Counted from the stretch's first letter, positions 52,483-61,806 are shown. The stretch: 64,000 nucleotides of DNA from Phyllobacterium brassicacearum (GCF_003010955.1 NZ_PGGO01000016.1:62001-126000); one strand, 5' to 3'. Numbers and translations: made by a program. Notes: generated by a model not told the origin, from the sequence alone.

Positions 52483-53264
52483 GCAACGTGACTGAGGCCG
52501 ATTTCGGCCGCAAGAACGCCAGTTCCACCCCGGTCGTCGAATATCGTGACGTTCGGAAGCAGTACGGCAATTTCACCGCCCTGGACGGCGTATCCGCGCG
52601 GGTCAATCGTGGTGAGGTACTGTGCCTGATCGGCCCGTCAGGCTCCGGCAAATCCACTCTGTTGCGCACGACCAATGCACTGGAGGTAATTGACGGCGGC
52701 CAGCTCTATTTCGATGGGCATCCCCTCCCCAGCTCCAAGGCCGAAATTCGCAAGGTTCGCCAACGCATGGGAATGGTGTTCCAGAGCTTCGAGTTGTTCC
52801 CGCACAAGACGGTGCTCGAGAACATCACCATTGGGCCTTTGACCGTGCTCGGCATTTCGGAAGCAGAAGCGAACGCCCGCGCCCGCGTCCTGCTCGAGAA
52901 GGTGGGCCTGACCGACAAAGCCGACCGTTACCCGGCCAATCTGTCTGGCGGCCAGCAGCAGCGCGTGGCCATCGCGAGGGCGCTGGCGATGGAGCCGGAG
53001 GTGATGCTGTTCGACGAACCAACGTCTGCACTTGACCCGGAAACCATCGGCGAGGTGCTCAACGTCATGAAGCGGCTGGCCGACGAAGGCATGACCATGG
53101 TCGTGGTCACACACGAGATGTCATTCGCCAGGCGTGTCGCCGACTGGGTCGTCGTGTTCGACCACGGCAAGATCGTTGAACAGGGACCGCCGGCCCAGAT
53201 CTTCGACGCGCCACGCGAGGATAGAACGCGCAACTTCCTCAGCCATCTCGGCTGGAACGGTTGA
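52479..53264 (+). CDS. ABC ATPase (GlnQ/HisP type)
   Basis: 261 residues from the ATG at 52479, which overlaps the permease stop and has GAAGGA upstream; an ATG 15 bases earlier is less well placed. Walker [12 protein letters not shown]-loop [14 protein letters not shown], signature [15 protein letters not shown], Walker [13 protein letters not shown], switch VTHEMSFAR. Confidence 0.94.
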   Translation: MSNVTEADFGRKNASSTPVVEYRDVRKQYGNFTALDGVSARVNRGEVLCLIGPSGSGKSTLLRTTNALEVIDGGQLYFDGHPLPSSKAEIRKVRQRMGMVFQSFELFPHKTVLENITIGPLTVLGISEAEANARARVLLEKVGLTDKADRYPANLSGGQQQRVAIARALAMEPEVMLFDEPTSALDPETIGEVLNVMKRLADEGMTMVVVTHEMSFARRVADWVVVFDHGKIVEQGPPAQIFDAPREDRTRNFLSHLGWNG

Positions 53265-53268
53265 CCTG

Positions 53269-54174
53269 ATGTCGGCGCATCGCATGAACCCGGTTAGCAT
53301 CCATGCATACTGCTGGTTGCCTGCCTGGTCGACCGCCGGCGGCGAACGGATCGTGCCGAGGGCGGCGGAGTTTGGCTTCGATCACATGGTCGTGCCGATG
53401 CGCGACCACGCCGTCATCGAGCCGGACCGCATCGCTCGCCTGTTTGAGTGCAACGGCATGACGCCGGTGACCTCGGCAAACCAGTTGCCCGACGCAGACG
53501 TGTCGAGCTTGGATCCGGTTGTTCGGCAACGCGGCATGGACCGGCATCACATGTCATTGCGGCTGGCGCGGGACATGGGCGCTAAACACATGGGCGGCGT
53601 CCTCAACGGTTTACTGGGCAAGGCCGCTGGCCCGGCTCCCGCCGGCAGCCTGGACGCGGCGGCAGAGTGCCTGGCCTTCGTCGCCAATGAGGCGAAGGCC
53701 ATGGGTGTTCGGCTCGCCATCGAAATCGTCAACCGCTACGAGTCCAATCTCATCAACTCCGTCGCCGATGCCCTTGCCTTTCTCGCGCGTGTCGGCTCGG
53801 ACAATCTTAAGCTGCATCTCGACACGTTCCACATGAACATCGAGGAGGCGGACTTCCAGGCGGCTCTGGAGGCGGCGCTGCCACATCTTGCCTATTTCGA
53901 GCTTGACCAGAACCACAGGGGACTGCCGGACGAAGGTTCGCTCGATTTCCCGGCCATGCTAACTCGGCTGCGAGCGGCAAACTACAAGGGCGTCATCGGT
54001 TTTGAAGCGTTTTCGTCAAGCATAGCCGGTCCCGACGTTGCTGCCGGTGTGGCGATCTGGCGGGATCTGTTTCAGAACGGCGACGACGTCGCACGCCGCG
54101 GCATGCGGTTGCTGGGAGGTGGATATACACCGCAAGTCGCCCGCCCACATGGGCAGACTGGAGGAATGTCATGA
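53269..54174 (+). CDS. Xylose-isomerase-like TIM-barrel protein (sugar phosphate isomerase/epimerase)
   Basis: 301 residues (alternative start 53284). IolE/Hyi-like barrel: IHAYCWLPAWSTAGGERIVP, VRLAIEIVNRYESNLINS (metal Glu), LKLHLDTFHMNIEEADF (metal Asp, His), YFELDQNHRGLPDEGSLDFP and IGFEAFSS (last Glu). The set of Glu, Asp, His and Glu ligands is complete, so an active divalent-metal isomerase or epimerase is likely. Substrate unknown; it is four bases coupled to uxuA, which suggests a hexuronate or ketose-acid substrate. Confidence 0.88.
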   Translation: MSAHRMNPVSIHAYCWLPAWSTAGGERIVPRAAEFGFDHMVVPMRDHAVIEPDRIARLFECNGMTPVTSANQLPDADVSSLDPVVRQRGMDRHHMSLRLARDMGAKHMGGVLNGLLGKAAGPAPAGSLDAAAECLAFVANEAKAMGVRLAIEIVNRYESNLINSVADALAFLARVGSDNLKLHLDTFHMNIEEADFQAALEAALPHLAYFELDQNHRGLPDEGSLDFPAMLTRLRAANYKGVIGFEAFSSSIAGPDVAAGVAIWRDLFQNGDDVARRGMRLLGGGYTPQVARPHGQTGGMS

Positions 54175-55373
54175 TGGAAGAAACCTGGCGCTGGTTCGGG
54201 CCGCAGGACAGCACAACACTCGCCGATGTGCGGCAGACCGGGGCACGTGGTATCGTAACGGCACTTCATCATATTCCCTACGGCGACGTATGGAGCATTG
54301 AGGAGATCGAGAAACGCAAGGCCGAAATTGCTGCAGACAGTTCACTGGGGCTCTACTGGCGTGTGGTAGAGAGTGTACCTGTTTCGGAGGAAATCAAGCT
54401 CGGCGGTCCGAATCTGCCTCGCCTCTATGAAAATTACCGGCAGACGCTCAGGAACCTTGCCGCCTGCGGGATCCATACGGTCTGCTATAACTTCATGCCG
54501 GTGCTCGACTGGGCGCGCACCCAACTCGACGAGCCATTGCCCGGCGGAGCGACAGCGCTTCGGTTCAATATGCACGAATACGCCGCATTTGATTGCTACA
54601 TGCTGGAGCGAGAAGGCGCGGAAACTGAATATTCGGAAGAGGTGATCCAACGAGCCCGCGCTTGGCGCGACGCCGCGAACGACGCCAACCGCAAGCGCCT
54701 GCTCGACACCATAATGGCGGGCCTACCTGGAGCCTTCGACCGTTACGACATCCCCGGACTGCGCGAGATCCTTCGCCGGTACCACGGCGTTACAAAAGCC
54801 CACGTGCGCTCCATGCTGGTGTCGTTTCTAAAAGAGATTATCCCCGTCGCCGAGGAGTGCGGGATTACGATGGCGATCCACCCCGATGACCCGCCTCGCC
54901 CGCTGTTTGGACTGCCGCGCGTGGTTGGTAACGCCGACGATCTAGACTTCATCGTCAAAGCCGTCCCGTCCGTATCGAACGGTCTGACTCTTTGTACCGG
55001 CTCACTCGGCGCCGGAGCGGGCAACGATCTACCTGCTGTGGCAAAACGCTTCGCACATCACGTCCATTTTGCTCATCTTCGAAATGTCACCAAGGATGAG
55101 GACGGTTCCTTCATGGAAGCCGACCATCTAGACGGCGACGTCGACATTGTCGCTGTAGTGCAGATTCTGCTTAACGAGCAGTTGCGCCGCAGAATTGCCG
55201 GCGAGCAAAACTGGCGTATCCCCTTCCGTCCGGACCACGGGCGAAAGCTGCTTGACGATATTCACAAACAGGCGCACCCCGGTTATCCCACGATCGGACG
55301 ACTGCGCGGTCTCGCCGAACTGCGCGGCGTTATGGCCGCCCTGTCGGCGCCCCAAATAGGCAAGCAATCGTGA
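54171..55373 (+). CDS. uxuA: UxuA: mannonate dehydratase
   Basis: 400 residues. MEETWRWFGPQDSTTLADVR, GIVTALHHIPYGDVWSIEEI, YNFMPVLDWARTQL, MAIHPDDPPRPLFGLPRVV (metal His/Asp), SLGAGAGNDLPAVAKRF, HFAHLRNV and a terminal RPDHGRKLL are the UxuA blocks. Converts D-mannonate to 2-keto-3-deoxygluconate. No uxuB or uxaC is seen in the window, so mannonate must come from elsewhere or the isomerase-like neighbour supplies it. Last gene of the GntR operon. Confidence 0.93.
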   Translation: MMEETWRWFGPQDSTTLADVRQTGARGIVTALHHIPYGDVWSIEEIEKRKAEIAADSSLGLYWRVVESVPVSEEIKLGGPNLPRLYENYRQTLRNLAACGIHTVCYNFMPVLDWARTQLDEPLPGGATALRFNMHEYAAFDCYMLEREGAETEYSEEVIQRARAWRDAANDANRKRLLDTIMAGLPGAFDRYDIPGLREILRRYHGVTKAHVRSMLVSFLKEIIPVAEECGITMAIHPDDPPRPLFGLPRVVGNADDLDFIVKAVPSVSNGLTLCTGSLGAGAGNDLPAVAKRFAHHVHFAHLRNVTKDEDGSFMEADHLDGDVDIVAVVQILLNEQLRRRIAGEQNWRIPFRPDHGRKLLDDIHKQAHPGYPTIGRLRGLAELRGVMAALSAPQIGKQS

Positions 55374-55632
55374 ATGGTTGAAAGTAGCTCGCAGCAGGCG
55401 GACCTAGATGCACCTTGCCCGATTCCATCTTTGAAACTGCGTTTGGTGCAAAATCAGCAGTCGTGAATAAACATTCGTTTGAAAATGCCGATAAGAGCAG
55501 ATTTTCACCGATTCTGATTGGTTCCTCAAAGTCTACAATGTCTCTAAGCGAGCCAGCGCGGCTTCCTTCTCGAGCAAAGGCGCCTTGAAGTTCCTATTGC
55601 CCAGGTTCCGCGGGCTGTAGTAGACTCGCTCC

Positions 55633-55842
55633 ATGAAAAATCACAGTCTTCATCATATGCCCCGTGGGACGATCAAGAGCGGTTGGACGCTTACCAGTAC
55701 GCGCGGTGAAAAAATCAGTGCCGTCGAAGGTATGAAACTGACGCCACGGATGGCAACGGCGTTAGCTGAGTCCCGAGGTAAGACTGGTGACGAGCGTCGT
55801 ACTTTGGTCAAAGAGCAGCTGGCAAAAACCAAGCGCAAATAG
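55633..55842 (+). CDS. Small antitoxin-like protein upstream of fic
   Basis: 69 residues: MPRGTIKSGWTLTSTRGEKI, SAVEGMKLTPRMATALAESR, GKTGDERRTLVKEQLAKTKR, basic and helical at the end. Its stop shares a base with the fic start (TAGTG). The position and size fit the short antitoxins that precede class I Fic toxins, although the usual inhibitory (S/T)xxxE(G/N) motif is not obvious. The frame is intact although the toxin gene is broken. Confidence 0.6.
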   Translation: MKNHSLHHMPRGTIKSGWTLTSTRGEKISAVEGMKLTPRMATALAESRGKTGDERRTLVKEQLAKTKRK

Positions 55843-56427
55843 TGGTCTACACCGCCGAATCCGACCCGCTCTGCTACCCGGGCACAACAATCCTCCGCAA
55901 CAAACTTGGTTTTGAGAATCAGGAAGATTTAGACGAAGCAGAGCTAGCACTGTTCCTAATTCGTGCGGACGAAGAGTTTCCATACGGCCGGCTCGATTAC
56001 CCGCACTATATGGCGCTCCACCACCATCTGTTTCAGGATGTCTAAGAATGGGCCGGTCAGGTGCGAACAATTCGTATTGGCAAGGGCGGCAACTGGTTCT
56101 GCTATCCCGAATACATCGACCAACAGATGAAAGCTGTCTTTTGCTCTTCTTGAACGGCTGAACTTCCTTACGGATATGCTGCCGCTGGAATTTGCCTCAA
56201 ATGCAGCTCACATTCTTGCGGAAATCAACGCAATCCACCCGTTCCGAAGGCAACGGCCGGACTCAGCTGACGTTCTTGTCGCTGTTGACCCCCATAATGC
56301 CGGGTTGCCGTTCGGTGACGAGGAACTTGTAAGGGAACGTGTTCTAGACGCTATGATCCAAAGCTTCGACGGCACCGAGCAACCGTTGGCGGACTTGATC
56401 ATCGATATCATTTCGCCCATCCAATAA
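55842..56427 (+). pseudogene. fic: fic toxin (AMP-transferase) gene, inactivated
   Basis: GTG start at 55842. Frame 1 reads YTAESDPLCYPGTTILRNKL and ALHHHLFQDV, then a TAA stop (56043-56045) where Tyr is normal, then EWAGQVRTIRIGKG. Further on, the last helices read AHILAEINAIHPFR, followed by a frameshift inside the catalytic HPFx(D/E)GN(G/K)R motif (56246-56260), after which GNGRTQLTFLSLL continues in another frame. At least three lesions (nonsense, shift near 56130, shift in the active site). No AMPylating activity is possible. Confidence 0.82.
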
Positions 56428-56813
56428 GCGTTGCACACAGAGACTGTTGATTCTGTATGGCAGCGGACGCAGTAATTGGCGGGGTTTGCAGGATATTCGC
56501 AACGACGCTTGCACGCCTTGACGGGATCCGAATTTCCGCCGCCACCGGCATTCGCCGCCGAATAGAGTTACCTTCCGAAATTGACTGGATAATTTCGCAA
56601 AAGCCGCTCAACCTTTCTGTGTACCGCTATCCGGTTTCGCCAAAGGCAAAGGACCCGCTCATCCGATTGGGTCGAGGCAGAATATGTCGCGCCATGGAGG
56701 ATGTTCGTGACCTTGATGCCGAAGCGCCCGACCTGGAGCGGCCGGTGGTGTGCTCAGGCGAAAGACCGACCCGCCTCATTGGCGAGGTGGCGTTTTGTTT
56801 GACGTTCGGGCCG

Positions 56814-57041
56814 CTAACGCATGTTGAGCAGCGCCGATCCCGTTGTTTCAAGGGCAAAGGCTATTTTTTGAATGGTGTCGAGGGAAATGTTGCGCTTCTC
56901 CCGTTCGATGCCGCTGAGATAGGCCTGGGTCAGTCCGGTGCGCAGGGCAACCTCTTCCTGCGAGATAGCAAGCTCTGCCCGGCGGATCCGCATATTGCGG
57001 GCGAGAAGCTTACGCAGCGCAAGAGGGTCGAACGTGTCCAT
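56814..57041 (-). CDS. XRE-family regulator, repeat copy 2
   Basis: 75 residues, same amino-acid sequence as the copy at 2880-3107: helix-turn-helix QEEVALRTGLTQAYLSGIER with a short ALETTGSALL tail. Twelve bases after the Tat-leader-like gene. Two identical repressors in one region would titrate the same operators. Confidence 0.8.
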   Translation of the reverse strand: MDTFDPLALRKLLARNMRIRRAELAISQEEVALRTGLTQAYLSGIEREKRNISLDTIQKIAFALETTGSALLNMR

Positions 57042-57053
57042 TGCGATCGGGAT

Positions 57054-57557
57054 TCATGATCGGCTCGCCATGGCCATCTCCAGTTTTCTGTCGTTTGTAC
57101 GATGCTGCCCTGAAGCATCGGTGAAGAAAGCGGCATCAGGCTTCGCGGCGATGTCGGCGATAAAGCGCCGCGGTTTGTCCATCGCCATCCATACCTGCTT
57201 GCAGGCACGACGGGCGGGTTTTGCCTGTGTCGGCGCGGCGGCGGTCCCAGCGCCCCTGCCAAGAAGGGAATCGACATCGCTTGCCGCGAATGCTGTGACC
57301 GCTCGCTTGCCGCCCGGCTCAGGCACCTCGACGAGAGGAGAATCGGCAGCCGCGACCAGGCAGGCTTCAGCCCGCTTGCGCACCCGGAAAAGCTCCTCGA
57401 TCTTTCCACAGGTGATAAACCGCTCTCGCCAAAGGGCAAGGACTGCCGTATCGGCTGTCAGCGACACTGTTCGTGCGGTCAGCCACACCTTGGTCCCCGA
57501 AAGCAAACCTCTCCGGGTGACTGGCGGCAACGTTCTGCTTTTCTCAGAATCAGCCAT
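57054..57557 (-). CDS. Tat-leader-like hypothetical protein, repeat copy 2
   Basis: 167 residues from the ATG at 57557 (MADSEKSRTLPPVTRRGLLS). Differs from copy 1 only in the first ~55 residues (for example LTARTVSLTADTAV and ERFITCGKIEELFR). The twin-arginine pattern RRGLLSGTKVW again lacks a clean hydrophobic core. A longer frame upstream (to 57599) has no family sequence. Function unknown. Confidence 0.55.
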   Translation of the reverse strand: MADSEKSRTLPPVTRRGLLSGTKVWLTARTVSLTADTAVLALWRERFITCGKIEELFRVRKRAEACLVAAADSPLVEVPEPGGKRAVTAFAASDVDSLLGRGAGTAAAPTQAKPARRACKQVWMAMDKPRRFIADIAAKPDAAFFTDASGQHRTNDRKLEMAMASRS

Positions 57558-57899
57558 GATCCGAGCTCCTCGTAAACCTGGTTTATGGTCCGGCCGCACT
57601 CGGCATCGTCAGCACCTTGTACAGCCGCGCTCACTGAATTTGACGCCGGTTGCCGCTCTTTCAAGCCACTGCTCAGGATCCGCACGCACCGGTCCCAATA
57701 TGTGGCCTCCCTTTGCAGTTCCACACGCCTTGGTGCAAACCATCAGTTGAACACCGAGCTCGCGTCCAAGGACTGGATCCGCATGATCAGTGCCGGCCAG
57801 GCAATATCAAACTTTCAACGCTGCCCGCGCGAATGAAGGTTTGTGAAGCTGACGTAGTTCCATCGAAAGGCGACTTCCAGAGCTCTAATCAAAACGAAT
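57558..57899. other. Noncoding stretch with the divergent repeat tail
   Basis: No gene supported. The first 240 bases are the diverged counterpart of 3624-3860; the remainder becomes AT-richer and leads to the operator array of the next XRE gene. Confidence 0.45.
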
Positions 57900-57953
57900 A
57901 TCTGAATTTAAGATAACTTATTTTCAGATATAATTGAAGACCCCATCTGAAAA
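57900..57953. promoter_or_regulatory. Three ATCTGAA half-sites before an XRE gene
   Basis: ATCTGAA at 57900-57906, its inverse TTCAGAT at 57923-57929 and ATCTGAA at 57945-57951. The last two extend to perfect nine-base arms TTTTCAGAT / ATCTGAAAA (57921-57929 and 57945-57953). Steps of 23 and 22 bases are about two helix turns, so all lie on one face. Likely autoregulatory operator of the gene at 57967. Confidence 0.6.
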
Positions 57954-57966
57954 TGGGGAATGGATC

Positions 57967-58206
57967 GTGGTAAAGACCCTGGGAACGGCGAGACACAAAG
58001 CCTTGATAGCGCTCTTGATAGAGAAGCGGGTAACTGCCGGCCTAACCCAGGTTGAACTCGCCTCCCGTTTGGGTGAGTACCAATCGTTCGTTGCAAGACT
58101 TGAAAGTGGACAAAGACGCGTCGACGTTGTCGAATTTCTCGAACTGGCCTCGATACTGGATTTCGAACCGGACGCGCTATTAAGTCGACTGCTGAAGGTC
58201 CACTGA
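57967..58206 (+). CDS. XRE-family regulator
   Basis: 79 residues from a GTG at 57967 (GGGGAATG upstream); a TTG at 57934 would put the start inside the operator array. HTH: ALIALLIEKRVTAGLTQVEL, ASRLGEYQSFVARLESGQRR, VDVVEFLELASILDFEPDAL. The first helices are typical of small stand-alone XRE repressors. Single gene; not similar in sequence to the repeat-borne XRE. Confidence 0.78.
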   Translation: MVKTLGTARHKALIALLIEKRVTAGLTQVELASRLGEYQSFVARLESGQRRVDVVEFLELASILDFEPDALLSRLLKVH

Positions 58207-58900
58207 GGCCATTGTTCCGTTCCAAAAGGTGTGCGTGACCGACAACTACACTAGGACGGCTTGCTCGACATCACCCTTTAGTGGCCTTGTACAACTTCGG
58301 AAGTCATCAATAGACGATGGGGTTGTCTAATCGCATGTGGGATGTCAAGCATTCTGATGTTGCGACGACGCTGCCGGGTGCATGGTTGTCTTCGTGGCAC
58401 TTGCCAATCGAATGGCGCGCATTGCGTGGGCGCTGATGACAAAAGGTGGTCGCTACGAGGTAGCAGCCGCATGAGATCAGCTCTGGCAGAAAGGTTATTC
58501 TGACTGCCATTGCGGATGGAGGCAGGTCGAATGGAGGATATGGACAAACGGTCAATGAGACGGGGTCAGGAAACCAAGCAAAGGAACGTGCACTTCGCGT
58601 GCGAGTAAACGTGTTGGACCTGATCCGCGCACTCCCATATGGGCCCGCGGCGTTGATGGCCGCAACACGAGGCCGGACACACGTCAGCACCCCGACCACT
58701 TTGTTCATCGCCACCCGTAAGATTTTGCTTGCATCCGGCGGGGCGTCCACACACGTTCCTTTGAAAAAGGCCGATAATAGACGATTTTTCGCCGGCCCTT
58801 TGGTGCCGAAAACTCTGCAATCGCGCTCAGTAGCAAATACGTCGTTCTACAACTCATTTTAGGAGCACGCTTGATACAGGAGCGGACACACCCGGGTCTG
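58207..58900. mobile_element. Gene-free stretch with IS110-family relic
   Basis: About 690 bases without an intact gene. The plus strand at 58381-58470 reads VVFVALANRMARIAWALMTK GGRYEV in two pieces, then a stop. This matches the C-terminus of IS110/IS116 transposases (VALANKMARIAWA block). The following ~350 bases resemble the noncoding end of such elements. The rest of the transposase and the other end are missing, so it is a dead fragment. Exact borders are not visible. Confidence 0.6.
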
Positions 58901-59911
58901 TCACAGGCGTTCGCCATTCAAGTGGCATGCGGACATATGGCCTGGCGCGATTTCTCGCTTTACAGGTGCATCGATACGGCATCTATCCATGGCGAATGGA
59001 CAGCGAGGATGAAAATGACAGCCTGTTGGCGGGTTAAGAGGGCTAGGGAGCTCTCCTTTCACCACCTGAAACCGTCTTTTGCCAGACTCAATGCGCGGGA
59101 CCTCTGCTAATAAAGCCTGAGTGTAAGGATGATTAGGCCGTTTGAAGATTTCTTCGACTGGTGCTTCTTCCACAATTCGACCGAGGTACATGATAGCTAC
59201 GCGATCCGAAATGTGTTCGACGACACCGAGATCGTGGCTGACGAAAAGATAGGTGAGATCGAGCTTGTCGCGCAGTTCCATGAAGAGATTGAGGACTTGT
59301 GCCTGGATTGAAACGTCCAGCGCAGCCACACTCTCATCACAGACCAAGAATTTCGGTTGAACTGCCAGAGCGCGCGCAATGTTGACCCGTTGGCGTTGAC
59401 CACCGGAAAACTGGTGAGGGTAACGTGTCTTCATGGCCGGATCGAACCCTGCCAGCCGCAGATATTTGTCAACGTAGTCGCGACGCTCTGAACGCCTGGC
59501 AAATCCGTGCGTGCTTGGTGCTTCCCAAATCAGTTCATCAACTGTCATACGCGGGTTGAGTGCCGCCATCGGGTTCTGAAAAATCATTTGGGTGATGAGA
59601 CCGAGGCGATGTCGCTTTTCAGTGGGCATGGTAGCGCGGTCTTCACCTTCCCACAGAATGCTGCCTTCGCTTGGCGAAGTAATGCCTGCGATTACGCGGC
59701 CGAGCGTCGACTTTCCGCAACCGCTTTCCCCGACGAGACCAACCACCTCGCCTTTTTGGATCGTCAGATCGACACCATCTAAAGCGTGCACGATCGACGC
59801 AGGTCTTGCGAGCTTGAGCTTCAGGGCAATCTTGGCAGCAATATCTGGTTTTTCCCCGAACTGCTGCGAGACATTTCTGGCTTCGATCAACGGGGTAAAT
59901 GCTGCCGTCAT
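58901..59911 (-). CDS. dppF: Peptide ABC ATPase, DppF/OppF type
   Basis: 336 residues from the ATG at 59911, one base overlapping the upstream stop (TAATG). Walker A GLVGESGCGKSTLGRVIAG, Q-loop MIFQNPMAALNPRM, signature FSGGQRQRVNIARALAVQP, Walker B FLVCDESVAALDVS (Glu after Asp present), and the C-terminal oligopeptide tail with PTGCHFHPRCPFAMDRC cysteines. Pairs with DppD. Confidence 0.93.
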   Translation of the reverse strand: MTAAFTPLIEARNVSQQFGEKPDIAAKIALKLKLARPASIVHALDGVDLTIQKGEVVGLVGESGCGKSTLGRVIAGITSPSEGSILWEGEDRATMPTEKRHRLGLITQMIFQNPMAALNPRMTVDELIWEAPSTHGFARRSERRDYVDKYLRLAGFDPAMKTRYPHQFSGGQRQRVNIARALAVQPKFLVCDESVAALDVSIQAQVLNLFMELRDKLDLTYLFVSHDLGVVEHISDRVAIMYLGRIVEEAPVEEIFKRPNHPYTQALLAEVPRIESGKRRFQVVKGELPSPLNPPTGCHFHPRCPFAMDRCRIDAPVKREIAPGHMSACHLNGERL

Positions 59912-60891
59912 TAAGTCATCGCTTTCATTACTGGGTGAAAACAGCGGACGAATCGTTCTTGCTGAGGAAAGAGCGGGGGTACGACCAAGCACTCGTCGGT
60001 CGCCCGATCGCATCGCGTCCGAAAGCTGCATCCTTTAGGAAGCATCGTGATCGCAGGTGTCATTCCCGGTATCTGACGTAGCGGAACGCCGCGCCTGTTC
60101 CGCGACGGAACTGACGCAATCAATCCCGCTGTGTAAGGGTGTTTCGGATCCGTGAGAACACTGGAAACGGGGCCGCTTTCGACAAGACGTCCTGCATACA
60201 TTACTGCGATGTCGTCAGCCAGACGCGAAACAATTGCCAGATCGTGTGTAATCCAAATGACGGCTGTATCGGATTCTTCCGTCAGTTTTTGGAACTCGGA
60301 AATGATCTGGCTCTGGATCGTGACGTCCAGTGCGGTTGTCGGTTCATCAGCGATGATCAATTCAGGTTTGTGCAAAAGCGCAATTGCAATCACCACCCGC
60401 TGCCGCATTCCGCCCGAAAATTGATGCGGGTAAGAAGACAGTCGTTCTTCCGGACTTGGAATTCCGACCAGCCCTAGTGCATCTCTGGCACGTTGACGCG
60501 CAATGGTTTTGGAAACCTGATCATGCGCACGCACCGCCTCCACCATTTGCGTCTCGATGGTCAGTACCGGATTGAGCGTCATCATCGGATCCTGGAACAC
60601 CATGGCTATCCGCTTGCCGCGAATTTGTCGCATCTCTTCGTTGGAAAGTCTGGCCAGATCGACACCGTCGAAGATAATCTGTCCGCTCGCAATACGTCCT
60701 GGCCTTTCCAGCAATCGCATGACCGAGAAACCCGTCACCGATTTTCCCGAACCCGACTCTCCGACAAGCCCAAGAACTCGCCCTCGCTCAACTTTGAAAG
60801 ACACGTCATTGACGGCCTTCAAACCGGAGGCGCCTTTTTCGCCACCGAACTCCGTGACGAGATTACTCACGCTCAACAAAGGTGTCGTCAT
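59911..60891 (-). CDS. dppD: Peptide ABC ATPase, DppD/OppD type
   Basis: 326 residues. GLVGESGSGKSVTGFSVMRL, MVFQDPMMTLNPVLTI, FSGGMRQRVVIAIALLHKPE, LIIADEPTTALDVTIQSQI, THDLAIVSRLADD, and a tail PKGCSFRTRCDRATDEC. Overlaps the DppC-like gene by four bases. Confidence 0.93.
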   Translation of the reverse strand: MTTPLLSVSNLVTEFGGEKGASGLKAVNDVSFKVERGRVLGLVGESGSGKSVTGFSVMRLLERPGRIASGQIIFDGVDLARLSNEEMRQIRGKRIAMVFQDPMMTLNPVLTIETQMVEAVRAHDQVSKTIARQRARDALGLVGIPSPEERLSSYPHQFSGGMRQRVVIAIALLHKPELIIADEPTTALDVTIQSQIISEFQKLTEESDTAVIWITHDLAIVSRLADDIAVMYAGRLVESGPVSSVLTDPKHPYTAGLIASVPSRNRRGVPLRQIPGMTPAITMLPKGCSFRTRCDRATDECLVVPPLFPQQERFVRCFHPVMKAMT

Positions 60892-61802
60892 GACGCGTTC
60901 CTCGGGTTGAGCACGTCGCGAACTCTGTCGCCAACGAGATTGATCGCCACAATAGTGATCAGGAGGGCGACGCCTGGAAAGAAACTGATCCAGTAAAGAC
61001 CTGTAAGGAGATACTGGTAGCCGGTCGATATCAACATCCCTAGCGACGGCTCGGTGACAGATGCCCCAAGACCGAGGAAAGACAAGGTAGCTTCAAGTCC
61101 AATGGCGCGGGCGACCTGCATCGTCGCAATGACGATTACCGGCGCCAGGCAATTTGGCAAAAGGTGTCGGAAAAGAATGCGCCAGCCCGGCAAACGAAGC
61201 ATTCTTGCAGCCTCGATGTACTCCTTCTCTCGCTCAACCAGTGCCGTGGCGCGAACAGTTCGAGCATATGTCGCCCATTCGGCAATGATCAGAGCGATAA
61301 CCACATTCGTGACGCCCTTGCCGAGCACCGCCAGCATCATCAGTGCCATAAGAATCGTCGGAAAGGACAGCTGGAGATCAACCAGCCGCATCACGCCGGT
61401 TTCGATTCGTCCCCCCGTGTATGCAGCAAAGAGCCCAGCACTTGTGCCAATCAATGCCGCCGCTATTGCCGATACCACGCCAACTGTCAGCGAGGTACGG
61501 AGACCATAAAGGATACCCGAAAGAATATCGCGCCCCTGACTATCGGTTCCCAAATGGTAGACAAGGCCGTTCATGGACTCGGAACCGGGAGCAAGACGGC
61601 CGTCCATGATGTCGAGCTGCATCAGGTCATAGGGATTTTGTGGGGAGATCCATGGAGCGAGGATCGCCAAACCGCAAATGATTATTAGAACTGCAAACCC
61701 GATGGCCGCTCCTGGGGAGCTGAAGAAATCCTTGAACACTCTTGAAGAGCTCCCCGGCTCGGATTTTACGATAGTTTCGTTGTCTGCGTTCGAAACGGTC
61801 AT
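60888..61802 (-). CDS. dppC: Peptide ABC permease, DppC type
   Basis: 304 residues from the ATG at 61802, four bases after the dppB stop (an ATG 30 bases earlier would overlap it). Six membrane segments; N-terminal DUF-like tail FFSSPGAAIGFAVLIIICGL; SQGRDILSGILYGLRTSLTV; EAARMLRLPGWRILFRHLLP EAA-type loop. Confidence 0.93.
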   Translation of the reverse strand: MTVSNADNETIVKSEPGSSSRVFKDFFSSPGAAIGFAVLIIICGLAILAPWISPQNPYDLMQLDIMDGRLAPGSESMNGLVYHLGTDSQGRDILSGILYGLRTSLTVGVVSAIAAALIGTSAGLFAAYTGGRIETGVMRLVDLQLSFPTILMALMMLAVLGKGVTNVVIALIIAEWATYARTVRATALVEREKEYIEAARMLRLPGWRILFRHLLPNCLAPVIVIATMQVARAIGLEATLSFLGLGASVTEPSLGMLISTGYQYLLTGLYWISFFPGVALLITIVAINLVGDRVRDVLNPRNAS

Positions 61803-61806
61803 TGGA

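Larger units (their letters stand above)
56687..57557. repeat. 871-bp direct repeat, copy 2
   Basis: Direct copy of 2753-3623. The left flank here (56457-56686) is unrelated to the outer-membrane protein gene cut by copy 1, so the two copies sit in different contexts. The right tail 57558-57800 is still similar to 3624-3860. Same two minus-strand genes inside. Confidence 0.93.

Noticed and set aside
57934-57966. TTG start for the XRE gene at 57967
   Set aside because: It would place the first codons inside the phased operator array and adds residues not typical of the family.
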